Below are positions 18,423-36,247 of a stretch of 64,000 bases of DNA, in pieces. Within the stretch, counting starts at the first letter, position 1; each line of letters begins with the position of its first letter. The translations under genes and the position numbers were made by a program. The DNA is taken from contig NZ_LDJG01000006.1 of the NCBI RefSeq assembly GCF_001431425.1, positions 143,977-207,976 on the forward strand, read 5' to 3'. The notes below the pieces were generated by a model. That model was not told where the DNA came from, did not search any database, and saw only the letters and a program-made list of their open reading frames with translations. Source of the stretch: Stenotrophomonas nitritireducens (lineage in GTDB: Bacteria; Pseudomonadota; Gammaproteobacteria; Xanthomonadales; Xanthomonadaceae).

Positions 18423-19445
18423 ATGAAGCGGATGGTTTCCCGATGCGGGCGGTTGGCCCTGGTGCTGGTGGCGCTCGGCATGGCGGGCGGCGCGGTCGCC
18501 GCGGGCGGCAGGGGGCTGTCGGATCCGGGCTACCGCTATTACGAAGTGGGGAATCCCGATGCCCAGCGTCCCGGCCAGACCCAGGCGGCGATGATGCTGA
18601 TGGGCGGCGGCGACTGGGTTCCCGAAGCCTTCCATTGGTGGGTCGAGCGTGCCGGCAACGGCCGCGTGGTGATCCTGCGCGCCTCCGGCGACGACAATCT
18701 GCAGAACGAGCTGTATTACGACATCGGCGGTGTCACGTCGGTGCAGACCCTGGTGTTCGACAGCCGCAAGGCGGCCGACGATCCGGCCGTGCTGCGGGTG
18801 GTGCGGGGTGCGGATGCGATCTTCATCGCCGGCGGCGACCAGTCCCGCTACATCCGTTTCTGGAAGGGGACGGAGTTGAACCAGGTCCTCAACGAGCACG
18901 TCGCCGCGGGCAAGCCGATCGGTGGTACCAGCGCCGGCCTGGCGATCCTGGGCGGCTACAGCTATGGCGCCCTGGATGGCGGGAGCGTCAATTCGCCGGC
19001 CGCGTTGAGCGATCCGATGGGCAGCAAGGTCACGATGGACCAGGATTTCCTGACCATGCCCTATCTCTCCAATGTCGTTACCGACACCCACTTCGCCAAG
19101 CGCGAGCGGCTCGGCCGGCTGATCGTGTTCGTCGCGCGCGCCGCGCAGGAAAAAGGCCAGGACGACATCGTCGGCATCGGCGTGGACGAGGACACCGCGC
19201 TGTGCGTGGAGGCGGATGGCCGTGGCCGCGTCTATTCGCTCGACGACGGCTATGCCTGGCTGGTGATGCCGCACCGCACCGCCGACCGCCTGAGCAGCGG
19301 CGAATCGCTGGAGTTCAGTTCCATTCCGGTGACCGGGGTGGGGGCGGGCAGCCGCCTGCACCTTGCTGGCTTCACGGTCGACAATCCGGCATTCACCGCC
19401 GTGGCCAGCGTGGTGGACGGCGAGCTGGAGCTGCAGCCGGATTGA
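18423..19445 (+). CDS. Secreted cyanophycinase-like S51 peptidase
   Basis: Cyanophycinase cuts the storage polymer cyanophycin (multi-L-arginyl-poly-L-aspartate) into beta-Asp-Arg dipeptides. The 340-residue precursor has a Sec signal (LALVLVALGMAGGAVAA). The S51 hallmarks are the GGDQ motif at 137-140, the nucleophile elbow GGTSAGLAI with Ser170, and DTHFAKRERLGRL with His223. The ATG at 18423 follows GGAGA by 4-5 bases; a longer frame starting at 18321 would destroy the signal peptide. A TTGACC at 18357 may be its -35 box. The next gene encodes a periplasmic isoaspartyl peptidase. No cyanophycin synthetase (cphA) is in the window, so scavenging is more likely than storage turnover. A related S51 specificity is the alternative. 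Confidence 0.82.
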   Translation: MKRMVSRCGRLALVLVALGMAGGAVAAGGRGLSDPGYRYYEVGNPDAQRPGQTQAAMMLMGGGDWVPEAFHWWVERAGNGRVVILRASGDDNLQNELYYDIGGVTSVQTLVFDSRKAADDPAVLRVVRGADAIFIAGGDQSRYIRFWKGTELNQVLNEHVAAGKPIGGTSAGLAILGGYSYGALDGGSVNSPAALSDPMGSKVTMDQDFLTMPYLSNVVTDTHFAKRERLGRLIVFVARAAQEKGQDDIVGIGVDEDTALCVEADGRGRVYSLDDGYAWLVMPHRTADRLSSGESLEFSSIPVTGVGAGSRLHLAGFTVDNPAFTAVASVVDGELELQPD

Positions 19446-19472
19446 TCTGACGGCGGCTGATCGCAGGCAGGG

Positions 19473-19491
19473 AAGGGGCTTCGGCCCCTTT
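19473..19491 (+). terminator. Intrinsic terminator with TTCG loop
   Basis: Arms AAGGGGC (19473-19479) and GCCCCTT (19484-19490) close a TTCG tetraloop and end in TTT. It follows the cyanophycinase-like gene by 27 bases and suggests that the isoaspartyl peptidase gene is transcribed separately. Confidence 0.7.
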
Positions 19492-19536
19492 CTGCGTTTC
19501 AGTGGCGTTGCCGCGCGCGTCCGCACCGGCAGCGTC

Positions 19537-19566
19537 TGTTCAGATCGGCGATGGCGTGCCTAGAAT
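19537..19566 (+). promoter_or_regulatory. Probable promoter of the isoaspartyl peptidase gene
   Basis: A good -10 box TAGAAT lies at 19561-19566, 26 bases before the ATG. The only -35 candidate at the right distance is a weak TGTTCA at 19537-19542 (18-base spacer). Confidence 0.45.
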
Positions 19567-19592
19567 CGGGCACCTTTCCAGAGTGAAGAAAC

Positions 19593-20612
19593 ATGAAGCT
19601 GACTTCCGCGGTATTGCTGGGCCTGGCGTCGTTGTCTTCCGCGGCGGCGGTGGCGGCGCCCGCCTCGCCCCTGCTCGTGATCCATGGCGGAGCCGGCGTG
19701 GAGCGCCAGGATCTCAATCCGGAAGAGGTGCGTGCCGCGCGCGCGGCGCTGGAAGCCGCCCTGCGCAAGGGGCACGAGGCGCTTGCTGCCGGCAAGCCTG
19801 CGATGGACGCCGTGACCGCCGCGATCACCGTGCTGGAGAACGATCCGACCTTCAATGCGGGGCGCGGTGCGGTCTTCACCCATGACGGCAAGAACGAGCT
19901 CGATGCCTCGCTGATGGATGGCGCCACGCTGCGCGCCGGCGCCGTGGCCGGCGTGCACACGATCAAGAACCCGATCCTGCTGGCCAGGGCGGTGATGGAG
20001 CATTCGCCGCACGTGATGATGATCGGGCAGGGCGCGGAGATGTTCGCCGCCGAACAGAAGATCGAGCAGGTGGATCCTTCGTATTTCCGCACCGAGAAGC
20101 GCTGGCAGCAGCTGCAGCGCGCCTTGAAGGAAGAGGCGGCCGGCCAGGCGCACGCCGACCTGGAGACTGCCAAGCACTTCGGTACCGTCGGCGCGGTGGC
20201 GCTGGATGCGCAGGGCAAGCTGGCCGCGGGTACTTCCACTGGCGGCATGACCAACAAGCGCTACGGGCGCGTGGGTGATTCGCCGATCATCGGCGCCGGC
20301 ACCTATGCCAGCGACAACTGCGCGGTGTCCGGCACCGGCTGGGGCGAGTTCTACATCCGCCTGGCCGCGGCCCACGAAATCTGCTCGCGCATGAAGTACC
20401 TCGGCGAAACCCCGGCGCAGGCCGGCGAGGAGGTCATCGTCAAGCGCCTGCCGGAGCTTGGCGGCGACGGCGGGGCGATCGTGCTGGCGGCCGACGGCAA
20501 GGCGGCCACGCCTTTCAATACCGAGGGCATGTACCGCGGCTGGATCGGTGTCGATGGCGTGCCGCACGTGGCCATCTTCGCGGACGAAAAGCTGAAGATG
20601 CCGGGCGAGTGA
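19593..20612 (+). CDS. iaaA: Periplasmic isoaspartyl peptidase / L-asparaginase (plant type)
   Basis: This Ntn-hydrolase cleaves beta-aspartyl (isoaspartyl) dipeptides and asparagine, and self-processes at a threonine. The 339-residue precursor carries a signal peptide (VLLGLASLSSAAAVAA). The alpha-subunit motif LVIHGGAG is near residue 28. The autoprocessing site HFGTVGAVAL has nucleophile Thr198 after Gly197, and the GTSTGGMTNKRYGRVGDSP substrate loop is complete. Its position behind a cyanophycinase-like gene fits hydrolysis of beta-Asp-Arg to aspartate and arginine in the periplasm. General isoaspartyl repair or asparaginase activity is the alternative. Confidence 0.9.
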   Translation: MKLTSAVLLGLASLSSAAAVAAPASPLLVIHGGAGVERQDLNPEEVRAARAALEAALRKGHEALAAGKPAMDAVTAAITVLENDPTFNAGRGAVFTHDGKNELDASLMDGATLRAGAVAGVHTIKNPILLARAVMEHSPHVMMIGQGAEMFAAEQKIEQVDPSYFRTEKRWQQLQRALKEEAAGQAHADLETAKHFGTVGAVALDAQGKLAAGTSTGGMTNKRYGRVGDSPIIGAGTYASDNCAVSGTGWGEFYIRLAAAHEICSRMKYLGETPAQAGEEVIVKRLPELGGDGGAIVLAADGKAATPFNTEGMYRGWIGVDGVPHVAIFADEKLKMPGE

Positions 20613-20663
20613 AGGCGCGGCGGAGGCGGGGAGTGGAATTTTCGCGGAATGTGAAAATTTCTG

Positions 20664-20692
20664 TTGACAGCATCATGCGTCATCACCAGAAT
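20664..20692 (+). promoter_or_regulatory. Strong promoter of the tRNA-Tyr/Gly/Thr-tuf1 operon
   Basis: A perfect -35 TTGACA (20664-20669) is followed after 17 bases by a -10 CAGAAT (20687-20692). The preceding bases are AT-rich (GTGAAAATTT), like an UP element. The discriminator after the -10 is GC-rich (AGCGGGC), as in stringently controlled stable-RNA promoters. Confidence 0.85.
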
Positions 20693-20748
20693 AGCGGGCT
20701 CTCCCACCCCTGACCGGTTAGGCCAAGGTCATCAAAAAGGGGTGGAGC

Positions 20749-20834
20749 GGAGGGATACCCAAGCGGCCAACGGGGGCAGACTGTAAATCTGCTGGCTTAC
20801 GCCTTCGGTGGTTCGAATCCACCTCCCTCCACCA
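20749..20834 (+). tRNA. tRNA-Tyr (GUA anticodon)
   Basis: An 86-base tRNA with a long variable arm has acceptor GGAGGGA paired with TCCCTCC, discriminator A and encoded CCA. The anticodon stem GCAGA/TCTGC encloses loop CTGTAAA, anticodon GTA. It is the first gene of the tRNA-tuf transcript. Confidence 0.96.
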
Positions 20835-20861
20835 GTTTCATGTTGTGGCGTTGTTCCCGGT

Positions 20862-20935
<74 letters not shown>

Positions 20936-20972
20936 TTGAACGAAATTGAAAACATGCCATAATACAAAACTC

Positions 20973-21048
20973 GCTCACGTAGCTCAGTCGGTAGAGCACC
21001 TCCTTGGTAAGGAGGAGGTCGAAGGTTCGATTCCTTTCGTGAGCACCA
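20973..21048 (+). tRNA. tRNA-Thr (GGU anticodon)
   Basis: A 76-base cloverleaf has acceptor GCTCACG paired with CGTGAGC, discriminator A and encoded CCA. The anticodon stem CCTCC/GGAGG encloses TTGGTAA, anticodon GGT. It lies 47 bases before tuf1, as in the enteric tRNA-tufB operon. Confidence 0.96.
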
Positions 21049-21095
21049 TCTTGCTCAAAGCGCCATAACCAACCTGTTACCGAGAAGAAGCCGCC

Positions 21096-22286
<1,191 letters not shown>

Positions 22287-22332
22287 GCCTGCAGTACCCG
22301 GCGGTAGTTGAGTCTGCCGCTGGTACGCGAAT

Positions 22333-22357
22333 GGCGGGCCGGGAACCTCGGTCCGCC
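22333..22357 (+). terminator. Possible terminator between tuf1 and tRNA-Trp
   Basis: A 9-bp stem (22333-22341 with 22349-22357, one G-U pair) encloses a 7-base loop. The tail is TTC only, so it may be weak and allow read-through into tRNA-Trp-secE-nusG. Confidence 0.4.
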
Positions 22358-22393
22358 TTCGCCGTCTAAGGGACGTGAAACAAGCCAAGTCAT

Positions 22394-22469
<76 letters not shown>

Positions 22470-22516
22470 CTTGCCACCTATCCAGTGACCTTGGTCGCGC
22501 CCGCAGCAAGAGTCGG

Positions 22517-22924
22517 ATGAACAGCAAGATCGAGCATTCCAAGAGCGCCGCTTCCGGTGGCGATATGGTCAAGTACGTCGGCGCCGCCCTGCTGGTGCTA
22601 GCGGGCTTGTTCGTCTGGTTCTGGTTCTCCACTCCGGTGCGCTCGGCTCAGCTGGGCGCGTGGGCGGGTCAGTTGCGTGCGCTGGCCGTGATCGTCGGCC
22701 TGGTTGCCGGTGGCGCGTTGTTCATGTTCAGCGCCAAGGGCCATCAGGTCCGCGAATTCCTTTCCGAATCCCGTTTCGAACTGCGCAAGGTCGTGTGGCC
22801 GACCCGCCAGGAAGCCATCCGCATGACCTGGGTGGTGATCGTGGTCGTGATCGTGCTGAGCCTGCTGCTGGGTGGTTTCGACTTCGCGATCCAGAAGTTG
22901 ACCCAGTGGTTCCTGGGGCGTTGA
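22517..22924 (+). CDS. secE: Preprotein translocase subunit SecE
   Basis: SecE clamps SecY in the inner-membrane translocon. The 135-residue protein has three membrane segments: about 20-38 ([18 protein letters not shown]), 54-72 ([16 protein letters not shown]) and 105-125 ([15 protein letters not shown]). The conserved amphipathic [17 protein letters not shown] precedes the last segment. This is the three-helix form of gammaproteobacteria. The ATG at 22517 was preferred over an upstream frame that runs into tRNA-Trp. nusG starts 10 bases later. Confidence 0.96.
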   Translation: MNSKIEHSKSAASGGDMVKYVGAALLVLAGLFVWFWFSTPVRSAQLGAWAGQLRALAVIVGLVAGGALFMFSAKGHQVREFLSESRFELRKVVWPTRQEAIRMTWVVIVVVIVLSLLLGGFDFAIQKLTQWFLGR

Positions 22925-22934
22925 GGAGATAACA

Positions 22935-23495
22935 GTGAAACGTTGGTACGTCGTCCACGCCTATTCGGGCTTCGAGAAGTCGGTGGCCCAGGCCCTGCGT
23001 GACCGCATCGCCCGCGAGGGCATGGAGGAGCGTTTCGGCGACGTCCTGGTTCCGACCGAGGAAGTGGTGGAAATGCGTTCCGGCCAGAAGCGCCGTTCCG
23101 AGCGCAAGTTCTTCCCGGGTTACGTGCTGGTCCAGATCGAGACCCACGAGGAAGCCGGCATTCCGCGCATCGACAACGAAAGCTGGCACCTGGTCAAGGA
23201 AACCCCGAAGGTGATGGGTTTCATTGGTGGTACCGCCGACCGTCCGCTGCCGATCCGCGACGACGAAGCTGCCGCCATCCTGGATCGTGTCCAGGAGGGC
23301 GTCGAGAAGCCGCGTCCGAAGGTGCTGTTCGAGCCGGGCCAGATGGTCCGCGTCACCGAAGGCCCGTTCAACGATTTCAACGGCGTGGTCGAGGAAGTCA
23401 ACTACGAGAAGAGCCGCCTGCGCGTTTCGGTGCTGATCTTCGGTCGCGCCACCCCGGTCGAGCTCGAGTTCGGCCAGGTCGAGAAGGCGGTCTGA
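22935..23495 (+). CDS. nusG: Transcription termination/antitermination factor NusG
   Basis: NusG binds RNA polymerase and links it to Rho or to S10 of the ribosome. The 186-residue protein starts with [20 protein letters not shown], has FFPGYVLVQ in the NGN domain and a KOW domain with [14 protein letters not shown] (about 135-148). The start has a GGAG Shine-Dalgarno in the secE stop region. It forms a pair with secE, with a hairpin after its stop. Confidence 0.97.
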   Translation: MKRWYVVHAYSGFEKSVAQALRDRIAREGMEERFGDVLVPTEEVVEMRSGQKRRSERKFFPGYVLVQIETHEEAGIPRIDNESWHLVKETPKVMGFIGGTADRPLPIRDDEAAAILDRVQEGVEKPRPKVLFEPGQMVRVTEGPFNDFNGVVEEVNYEKSRLRVSVLIFGRATPVELEFGQVEKAV

Positions 23496-23503
23496 TTTCT
23501 GCC

Positions 23504-23696
23504 GCCAACCTGTTCAGGTTGGCGCTGAAAAAACTGCTAGAATTGCCGGCTCCCTGCGAGGGGCTGAAACCAAAGGCTGCCGAGAGGTGGCCTTTGGCGC
23601 GATTCCAGGATTTCAAAACGCGATGCCGGGACGCGTGATTCCCGGTCCGATGGGGAGCCTGTTGTCGCAAGGCGCTAGCACCCGGAGAGCACTCAA
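23504..23696 (+). promoter_or_regulatory. nusG-rplK intergenic region: hairpin, -10 box and rplK leader
   Basis: The stem 23504-23510/23517-23523 (loop TGTTCA) follows nusG without a T-run. A -10 box TAGAAT is at 23538-23543, with only a weak -35. The transcribed leader then has two stems: 23570-23577/23590-23597, and 23626-23631/23640-23645. In E. coli the L11 operon leader is bound by L1 for feedback control; these stems are the candidate target, by position only. Confidence 0.5.
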
Positions 23697-24125
23697 ATGG
23701 CAAAGAAAGTTGTCGGTTACATCAAGCTGCAGGTGAAGGCCGGTCAGGCCAACCCCTCGCCGCCGGTCGGTCCTGCGCTGGGTCAGCGCGGCCTGAACAT
23801 CATGGAATTCTGCAAGGCCTTCAACGCCGCCACGCAGAAGCTGGAGCCGGGTCTGCCGGTGCCGGTGATCATCACGGCCTACTCGGACCGTACCTTCACC
23901 TTCATCACCAAGAGCACCCCGGCCACCGTGCTGCTCAAGAAGGCGGCGGGCATCACCTCGGGCTCCAAGCGCCCGAACACCGACAAGGTGGGCAAGGTCA
24001 CCCGCAAGCAGCTGGAAGAAATCTGCAAGGCGAAGGAGCCGGATCTGACGGCTGCCGACCTGGACGCCGCCGTGCGTACGATCGCGGGCTCGGCCCGTTC
24101 CATGGGCCTTGTGGTGGAGGGTTAA
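23697..24125 (+). CDS. rplK: 50S ribosomal protein L11
   Basis: L11 forms the GTPase-associated centre with 23S rRNA. The 142-residue protein has the proline-rich N-terminal thiostrepton-binding region ([17 protein letters not shown]) and the C-terminal RNA-binding GTARSMGL-type end (here [12 protein letters not shown]). A Shine-Dalgarno GGAGAG is 9 bases upstream. rplA starts 4 bases after its stop. Confidence 0.98.
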   Translation: MAKKVVGYIKLQVKAGQANPSPPVGPALGQRGLNIMEFCKAFNAATQKLEPGLPVPVIITAYSDRTFTFITKSTPATVLLKKAAGITSGSKRPNTDKVGKVTRKQLEEICKAKEPDLTAADLDAAVRTIAGSARSMGLVVEG

Positions 24126-24129
24126 TCTG

Positions 24130-24828
24130 ATGGCACAGACCAAGCGTGAGAAGGCCATCAAGGCCGCCGTCGTCCCGGGCAAGACCTATGCCTTCGAGGA
24201 CGCGATCAACATCCTGAAGACCGTTGCCAAGGCCAAGTTCGTCGAGTCGATCGACGTGGCCGTGCGCCTGGGCGTGGATGCGAAGAAGTCCGACCAGCAG
24301 GTGCGCGGTTCGACCGTGCTGCCGGCCGGTACCGGCAAGTCGGTCCGCGTCGCCGTGTTCGCCCCGGCCGGTGCCAAGGCTGACGAAGCCCTGGCCGCTG
24401 GCGCCGAAGCCGTCGGCATGGACGACCTGGCCGAGAAGATGCAGGCCGGCGATCTGAACTACGACGTCGTCATCGCGACCCCGGACGCCATGCGCGTCGT
24501 CGGCAAGCTGGGTACCGTGCTGGGCCCGCGCGGCCTGATGCCGAACCCGAAGGTCGGCACCGTTTCCCCGAACCCGGGCGAAGCCGTGAAGAACGCCAAG
24601 TCGGGCCAGGTCCGTTACCGCACCGACAAGGCCGGCATCATCCACTGCACCATCGGCAAGGCCAGCTTCGACAACGCCGCGCTGCAGTCGAACCTGCAGG
24701 CGCTGCTGCTGGACCTGATCAAGGCCAAGCCGGCCACCTCGAAGGGCACCTACCTGCAGAAGGTTTCGGTCAGCTCGACGATGGGCCCGGGCGTCACCGT
24801 CGACCAGTCGTCGCTGACCCTGAAGTAA
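24130..24828 (+). CDS. rplA: 50S ribosomal protein L1
   Basis: L1 forms the tRNA-exit stalk and represses its own operon by binding the leader mRNA. From the ATG at 24130 the protein is 232 residues and begins [13 protein letters not shown]. It carries [15 protein letters not shown], the family signature. An upstream ATG at 24109 lies inside rplK and would add a tail unlike L1. A strong hairpin follows at 24839. Confidence 0.98.
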   Translation: MAQTKREKAIKAAVVPGKTYAFEDAINILKTVAKAKFVESIDVAVRLGVDAKKSDQQVRGSTVLPAGTGKSVRVAVFAPAGAKADEALAAGAEAVGMDDLAEKMQAGDLNYDVVIATPDAMRVVGKLGTVLGPRGLMPNPKVGTVSPNPGEAVKNAKSGQVRYRTDKAGIIHCTIGKASFDNAALQSNLQALLLDLIKAKPATSKGTYLQKVSVSSTMGPGVTVDQSSLTLK

Positions 24829-24838
24829 TTGTTTCAAG

Positions 24839-24873
24839 CGGACACGGCACCCTGGTGTCGTGTCCGTCATTTT
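24839..24873 (+). terminator. Terminator or attenuator between rplA and rplJ
   Basis: An 11-bp stem (from 24839 to 24866, one G-U pair, 6-base loop) is followed by TCATTTT. It can end the rplKA transcript or attenuate read-through into rplJL-rpoBC. Confidence 0.65.
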
Positions 24874-25211
24874 GAAGGCGCCGAGCCGGCCTGTCCGGCC
24901 CGGTAGCCGTCAAAGACCGCAGGCGCGGTCAGCGCATACCGGCGACGGGCAGGGAAGCTCGATCTGGCAAGGAGTCGCCGCCGGCATAGCGGGATCGCTT
25001 AATCGATTCCCCGGGAATCACCCTGCGTAGATGGTGCCGCCCTTCTGGAGTTTTCTGGTTCACGCAGGTCTGGGATTCCCGGGTCGGCACACTCCAGGTC
25101 TGGAATGGCCACCACCGGAGCGTCACCCCGATGCTCCCGGCGTCCAGGACGGATGCCGCACAGGACCGCAAACGGCAGGAGCCGTAAGCGGAGTTCAATT
25201 GGAGGAGTGCA
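24874..25211 (+). promoter_or_regulatory. Long leader of rplJL (L10-operon leader candidate)
   Basis: These 338 bases hold no supported gene. In E. coli the corresponding leader has a promoter and an L10-L12 binding site that controls translation of rplJ. Here there are several GC-rich short inverted repeats, one at about 25114-25140 (CCGGAGC against GCTCCCGG with a bulge). I could not assign a convincing -35/-10 pair. A strong GGAGGAG ribosome site is at 25201-25207. Confidence 0.4.
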
Positions 25212-25745
25212 ATGGCTCTCAATCTGTCCCAGAAGCAAGAAGTAGTCGCCGAACTGGCAGACGTCGCCGCCAAGGCCCACTCCTTGATCGCAGCCGAATA
25301 CGCTGGCACCACGGTCGCCCAGATGACCGCGATGCGCAAGCAGGCCCGCGAAACCGGTGTTTTCTTGAAAGTTGTCAAGAACACGCTGGCCGCGCGCGCC
25401 GTCGAAGGCACCGATTTCGCAGTCGCTAAGGACCAGATGGTCGGTCCGCTGCTGTATGCGTTTTCGCTCGAGGAGCCCGGCGCTGCCGGTCGCCTGATCA
25501 AGGATGCCGCCAAGGGCAATGACAAGCTGCAGGCGAAGATCGTGGCCGTGGGTGGCGAAGTCTACCCGGCGAGCCACGTCGACGTGCTGGCATCGCTGCC
25601 GACCCGTGATCAGGCCCTGGCCATGCTGGCCCGCGTCCTGACCGAGCCGGTCACCATGTTCGCGCGCGCCGTCAAGGCTGTTGGTGAGAAGCAGAACGGT
25701 GGGGCGGCTGTCGAAGCTGCCGAGCCGGCCGCTGAAACCGCCTGA
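25212..25745 (+). CDS. rplJ: 50S ribosomal protein L10
   Basis: L10 anchors the L7/L12 stalk and autoregulates the operon. The 177-residue protein begins [19 protein letters not shown], has RGxx-type residues for rRNA binding and an Ala-rich C-terminal helix for L12. It is slightly longer than the E. coli form (165), owing to the C-terminal [13 protein letters not shown] tail. A strong Shine-Dalgarno precedes the ATG. Confidence 0.97.
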   Translation: MALNLSQKQEVVAELADVAAKAHSLIAAEYAGTTVAQMTAMRKQARETGVFLKVVKNTLAARAVEGTDFAVAKDQMVGPLLYAFSLEEPGAAGRLIKDAAKGNDKLQAKIVAVGGEVYPASHVDVLASLPTRDQALAMLARVLTEPVTMFARAVKAVGEKQNGGAAVEAAEPAAETA

Positions 25746-25760
25746 GTTCGACGTTTCCGT

Positions 25761-25776
25761 GGTTCCTTTCGGAACC
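25761..25776 (+). promoter_or_regulatory. Small hairpin between rplJ and rplL
   Basis: GGTTCC and GGAACC pair around TTTC. It sits in the 64-base gap before rplL and may influence the higher output needed for L7/L12 (four or more copies per ribosome). Confidence 0.4.
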
Positions 25777-25809
25777 TCAAATCCAGAATATTTTCAAAAG
25801 GTAATCAAA

Positions 25810-26175
25810 ATGTCCCTTACCAACGATCAGATCGTCGACGCAATCGCCGAAAAGTCCCTGATGGAAGTGATGGAGCTGGTCAAGGCCATCGAAGAGAAGT
25901 TCGGCGTGTCCGCCGCTGCTCCGGTTGCCGTTGCCGTTGCCGGTCCGGCTGCTGTTGTTGAAGAGCAGACCGAGTTCAACGTCATCCTGAAGGATGCCGG
26001 CGCCAAGAAGGTCGAGGTCATCAAGGCCGTCCGCGCCATCACCGGCCTGGGCCTGAAGGAAGCGAAGGATCTGGCCGAGGCCGGTGGCGTCGTGAAGGAA
26101 GGCGCTTCGAAGGAAGACGCCGAGAAGTTCAAGAAGGAACTGGAAGCCGCCGGCGCCACCGTCGAGCTGAAGTAA
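25810..26175 (+). CDS. rplL: 50S ribosomal protein L7/L12
   Basis: L7/L12 is the multicopy stalk protein that recruits translation GTPases. The 121-residue protein has the N-terminal dimerisation helices, an Ala/Val/Pro hinge ([14 protein letters not shown], about 35-50) and the C-terminal factor-binding domain with [20 protein letters not shown]. The ATG at 25810 follows a poor ribosome site (AAAAGGT). Confidence 0.97.
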   Translation: MSLTNDQIVDAIAEKSLMEVMELVKAIEEKFGVSAAAPVAVAVAGPAAVVEEQTEFNVILKDAGAKKVEVIKAVRAITGLGLKEAKDLAEAGGVVKEGASKEDAEKFKKELEAAGATVELK

Positions 26176-26220
26176 GCAGTTCCCTTGCGTCGCCATCGAA
26201 TCACGGCGATGCAGCCAAGG

Positions 26221-26241
26221 CTGGGGGCCTAAAGCCCCCGG
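26221..26241 (+). terminator. Attenuator-like hairpin after rplL
   Basis: GGGGGC (26223-26228) and GCCCCC (26234-26239) pair around CTAAA, with extra pairs outside. There is no T-run, so partial termination is all that can be inferred. This is where E. coli has its rplL-rpoB attenuator. Confidence 0.5.
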
Positions 26242-26253
26242 CCTTTGGTCGTT

Positions 26254-26276
26254 GTAGAGCCGGGCCCTGCCCGGTG
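26254..26276 (+). repeat. GTAG-headed REP element between rplL and rpoB
   Basis: The GTAG head at 26254-26257 is followed by AGCCGGGC/GCCCGGT arms. Same class as the elements at 151-258 and 39734-39980. Confidence 0.55.
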
Positions 26277-26358
26277 TGGTGACAAGCCCAACACGGGCTG
26301 CGTTCCAACCCCTGCCGGCCAGCGCATCGCGCGGCGGACAGGGCGGCAGGCAGACGAG

Positions 26359-26425
26359 TTGGCAGTTGGAAGTAGCGGGAGAAGGCGTGCTGGTGCCGGC
26401 AATACCAGCGACTTCCAACTGACAA
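26359..26425 (+). promoter_or_regulatory. Long nested stem-loop upstream of rpoB
   Basis: Arms 26359-26373 and 26411-26425 pair over 15 bases with one mismatch. Inside the loop GCTGGT (26389-26394) pairs with ACCAGC (26404-26409). The size and position recall the RNase III processing hairpin of the E. coli rplL-rpoB spacer. Cleavage here is inferred, not shown. Confidence 0.5.
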
Positions 26426-26484
26426 TTTAAAAGTTCCCTTCCGGGTCGTGGACGCACGGCCTGCACAACAAGGTGGAAGATCCC

Positions 26485-30678
<4,194 letters not shown>

Positions 30679-30768
30679 TCGCGCAGGCGCCGCCGCAGTG
30701 ATGCGGCGGCGCCGCCGGCAGCGCCCTGACAGCCCATCGACACAGCATTCCTCCTTTCGGAGAACACC

Positions 30769-34995
<4,227 letters not shown>

Positions 34996-35133
34996 GGTAG
35001 GTCCGGCCATCGTCTGGCCGGGCGCTTTGAAGAATTGCCGGTCCGTCCGCGGGCCGGCGGTTCAACCTGAACGGGGTACATGGAGGCCCCCCTGTAACGG
35101 CCCGGGATCAGGGCTGGCCTTGACAGGACGCAT

Positions 35134-35163
35134 TTGACCGCGTTCTGGAGGGGTTGCTACAAT
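35134..35163 (+). promoter_or_regulatory. Promoter of the str operon (rpsL-rpsG-fusA-tuf2)
   Basis: TTGACC at 35134-35139 and TACAAT at 35158-35163 are 18 bases apart. A second perfect TTGACA lies just upstream at 35120-35125. Transcription from about 35170 would give a leader of about 85 bases to rpsL. Confidence 0.7.
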
Positions 35164-35253
35164 CGTCTGTCTCGGCAGGCCTGAATTTTGGGCCTGCTTT
35201 ACATTTTCCGCATCCTTGGCCGTTTTTACGGCCCCAATCAGAAGAACCTACTG

Positions 35254-35628
35254 ATGGCGACGATCAACCAGCTGGTCCGCAAGCCGCGGCAAGCGACCAC
35301 CTACAAGAGTGCCTCGCCGGCGCTCGACAAGTGCCCGCAGCGCCGTGGCGTCTGCACCCGTGTCTACACCACCACTCCGAAGAAGCCGAACTCGGCTCTG
35401 CGCAAGGTTGCCAAGGTCCGCCTGACCAACCAGGAAGAAGTGATTTCCTACATCGGTGGTGAAGGCCACAACCTGCAGGAGCACTCCGTGGTCCTGATCC
35501 GCGGCGGTCGCGTCAAGGACCTGCCGGGTGTGCGTTACCACACCGTTCGTGGCTCGCTCGACGCCGCCGGCGTCGCCAAGCGTCGCCAGGCCCGTTCCAA
35601 GTACGGCGCCAAGCGTCCGAAGGCCTAA
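35254..35628 (+). CDS. rpsL: 30S ribosomal protein S12
   Basis: S12 sits at the decoding centre. From the ATG at 35254 the protein is 124 residues and begins [13 protein letters not shown], as in the family. Further upstream ATGs give a hydrophobic tail not seen in S12. The streptomycin-sensitive Lys43 (in [10 protein letters not shown]) and the [13 protein letters not shown] loop are wild type. First gene of the str operon. Confidence 0.98.
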
Positions 35629-35640
35629 GGAGAGAGCACT

Positions 35641-36108
35641 ATGTCGCGTAAAGGTAATACCCCGCAGCGTTCCGTCCTGCCCGATCCGAAGCACGGAAGC
35701 GAAACCATCGCCCGCTTCATCAACATGGTGATGCTGAGCGGCAAGAAGTCGATCGCTGAAAAGATCGTCTATGGCGCCATGGACGTGATCGGCGAGAAGA
35801 ATCCGAATGCCGTCGAGCTGGTGCAGAAGGCGCTGGACAACGTGGCTCCGGCCGTCGAAGTGAAGTCCCGCCGCGTCGGCGGCGCCACCTACCAGGTGCC
35901 GGTCGAAGTGCGTGCCTCGCGCAAGATGGCCCTGGCGATGCGCTGGCTGATCGAATCGGCGCGCAAGCGTGGCGAGAACTCGATGCCGCGCAAGCTGGCC
36001 GCCGAACTGCTGGACGCCTCGGAAAACCGTGGCGGCGCCATCAAGAAGCGTGAAGAAACCCACCGCATGGCGGAAGCGAACAAGGCGTTCGCGCACTACC
36101 GCTGGTGA
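35641..36108 (+). CDS. rpsG: 30S ribosomal protein S7
   Basis: S7 nucleates the 30S head and is the known feedback regulator of the str operon. The 155-residue protein has the N-terminal [20 protein letters not shown] and the [25 protein letters not shown] end (here starting KKREETHRM). GGAGAG precedes the ATG by 7 bases. The gap after rpsG is 139 bases with two stems. Confidence 0.98.
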   Translation: MSRKGNTPQRSVLPDPKHGSETIARFINMVMLSGKKSIAEKIVYGAMDVIGEKNPNAVELVQKALDNVAPAVEVKSRRVGGATYQVPVEVRASRKMALAMRWLIESARKRGENSMPRKLAAELLDASENRGGAIKKREETHRMAEANKAFAHYRW

Positions 36109-36134
36109 GTTTGAAGGCCTTGTGAATACAGGCC

Positions 36135-36212
36135 GGTGACACCATCTGGGTGTCACCTCGCGGTGACAGAATCGCCGCGCCAACCCGAAGGCCGCCGAAA
36201 GGCGGCATTCGG
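36135..36212 (+). promoter_or_regulatory. Two strong hairpins between rpsG and fusA
   Basis: Stem 1 is GGTGACACC/GGTGTCACC (36135-36143 with 36149-36157). Stem 2 is GCCGCC/GGCGGC closing a GAAA tetraloop (36191-36206), extended by CCGAA/TTCGG outside. Neither has a T-run. They could stabilise the mRNA or set the ratio of S7 to EF-G. Confidence 0.5.
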
Positions 36213-36247
36213 CCATTCCGAAATCCGAAAAATCTGAGAGGCTCCCC

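Noticed and set aside
26473..26484. GTG at 26473 as the rpoB start
   Set aside because: It lies within the AAGGTGGA ribosome site that is correctly spaced for the ATG at 26485, and the family N-terminus begins MTSYS.
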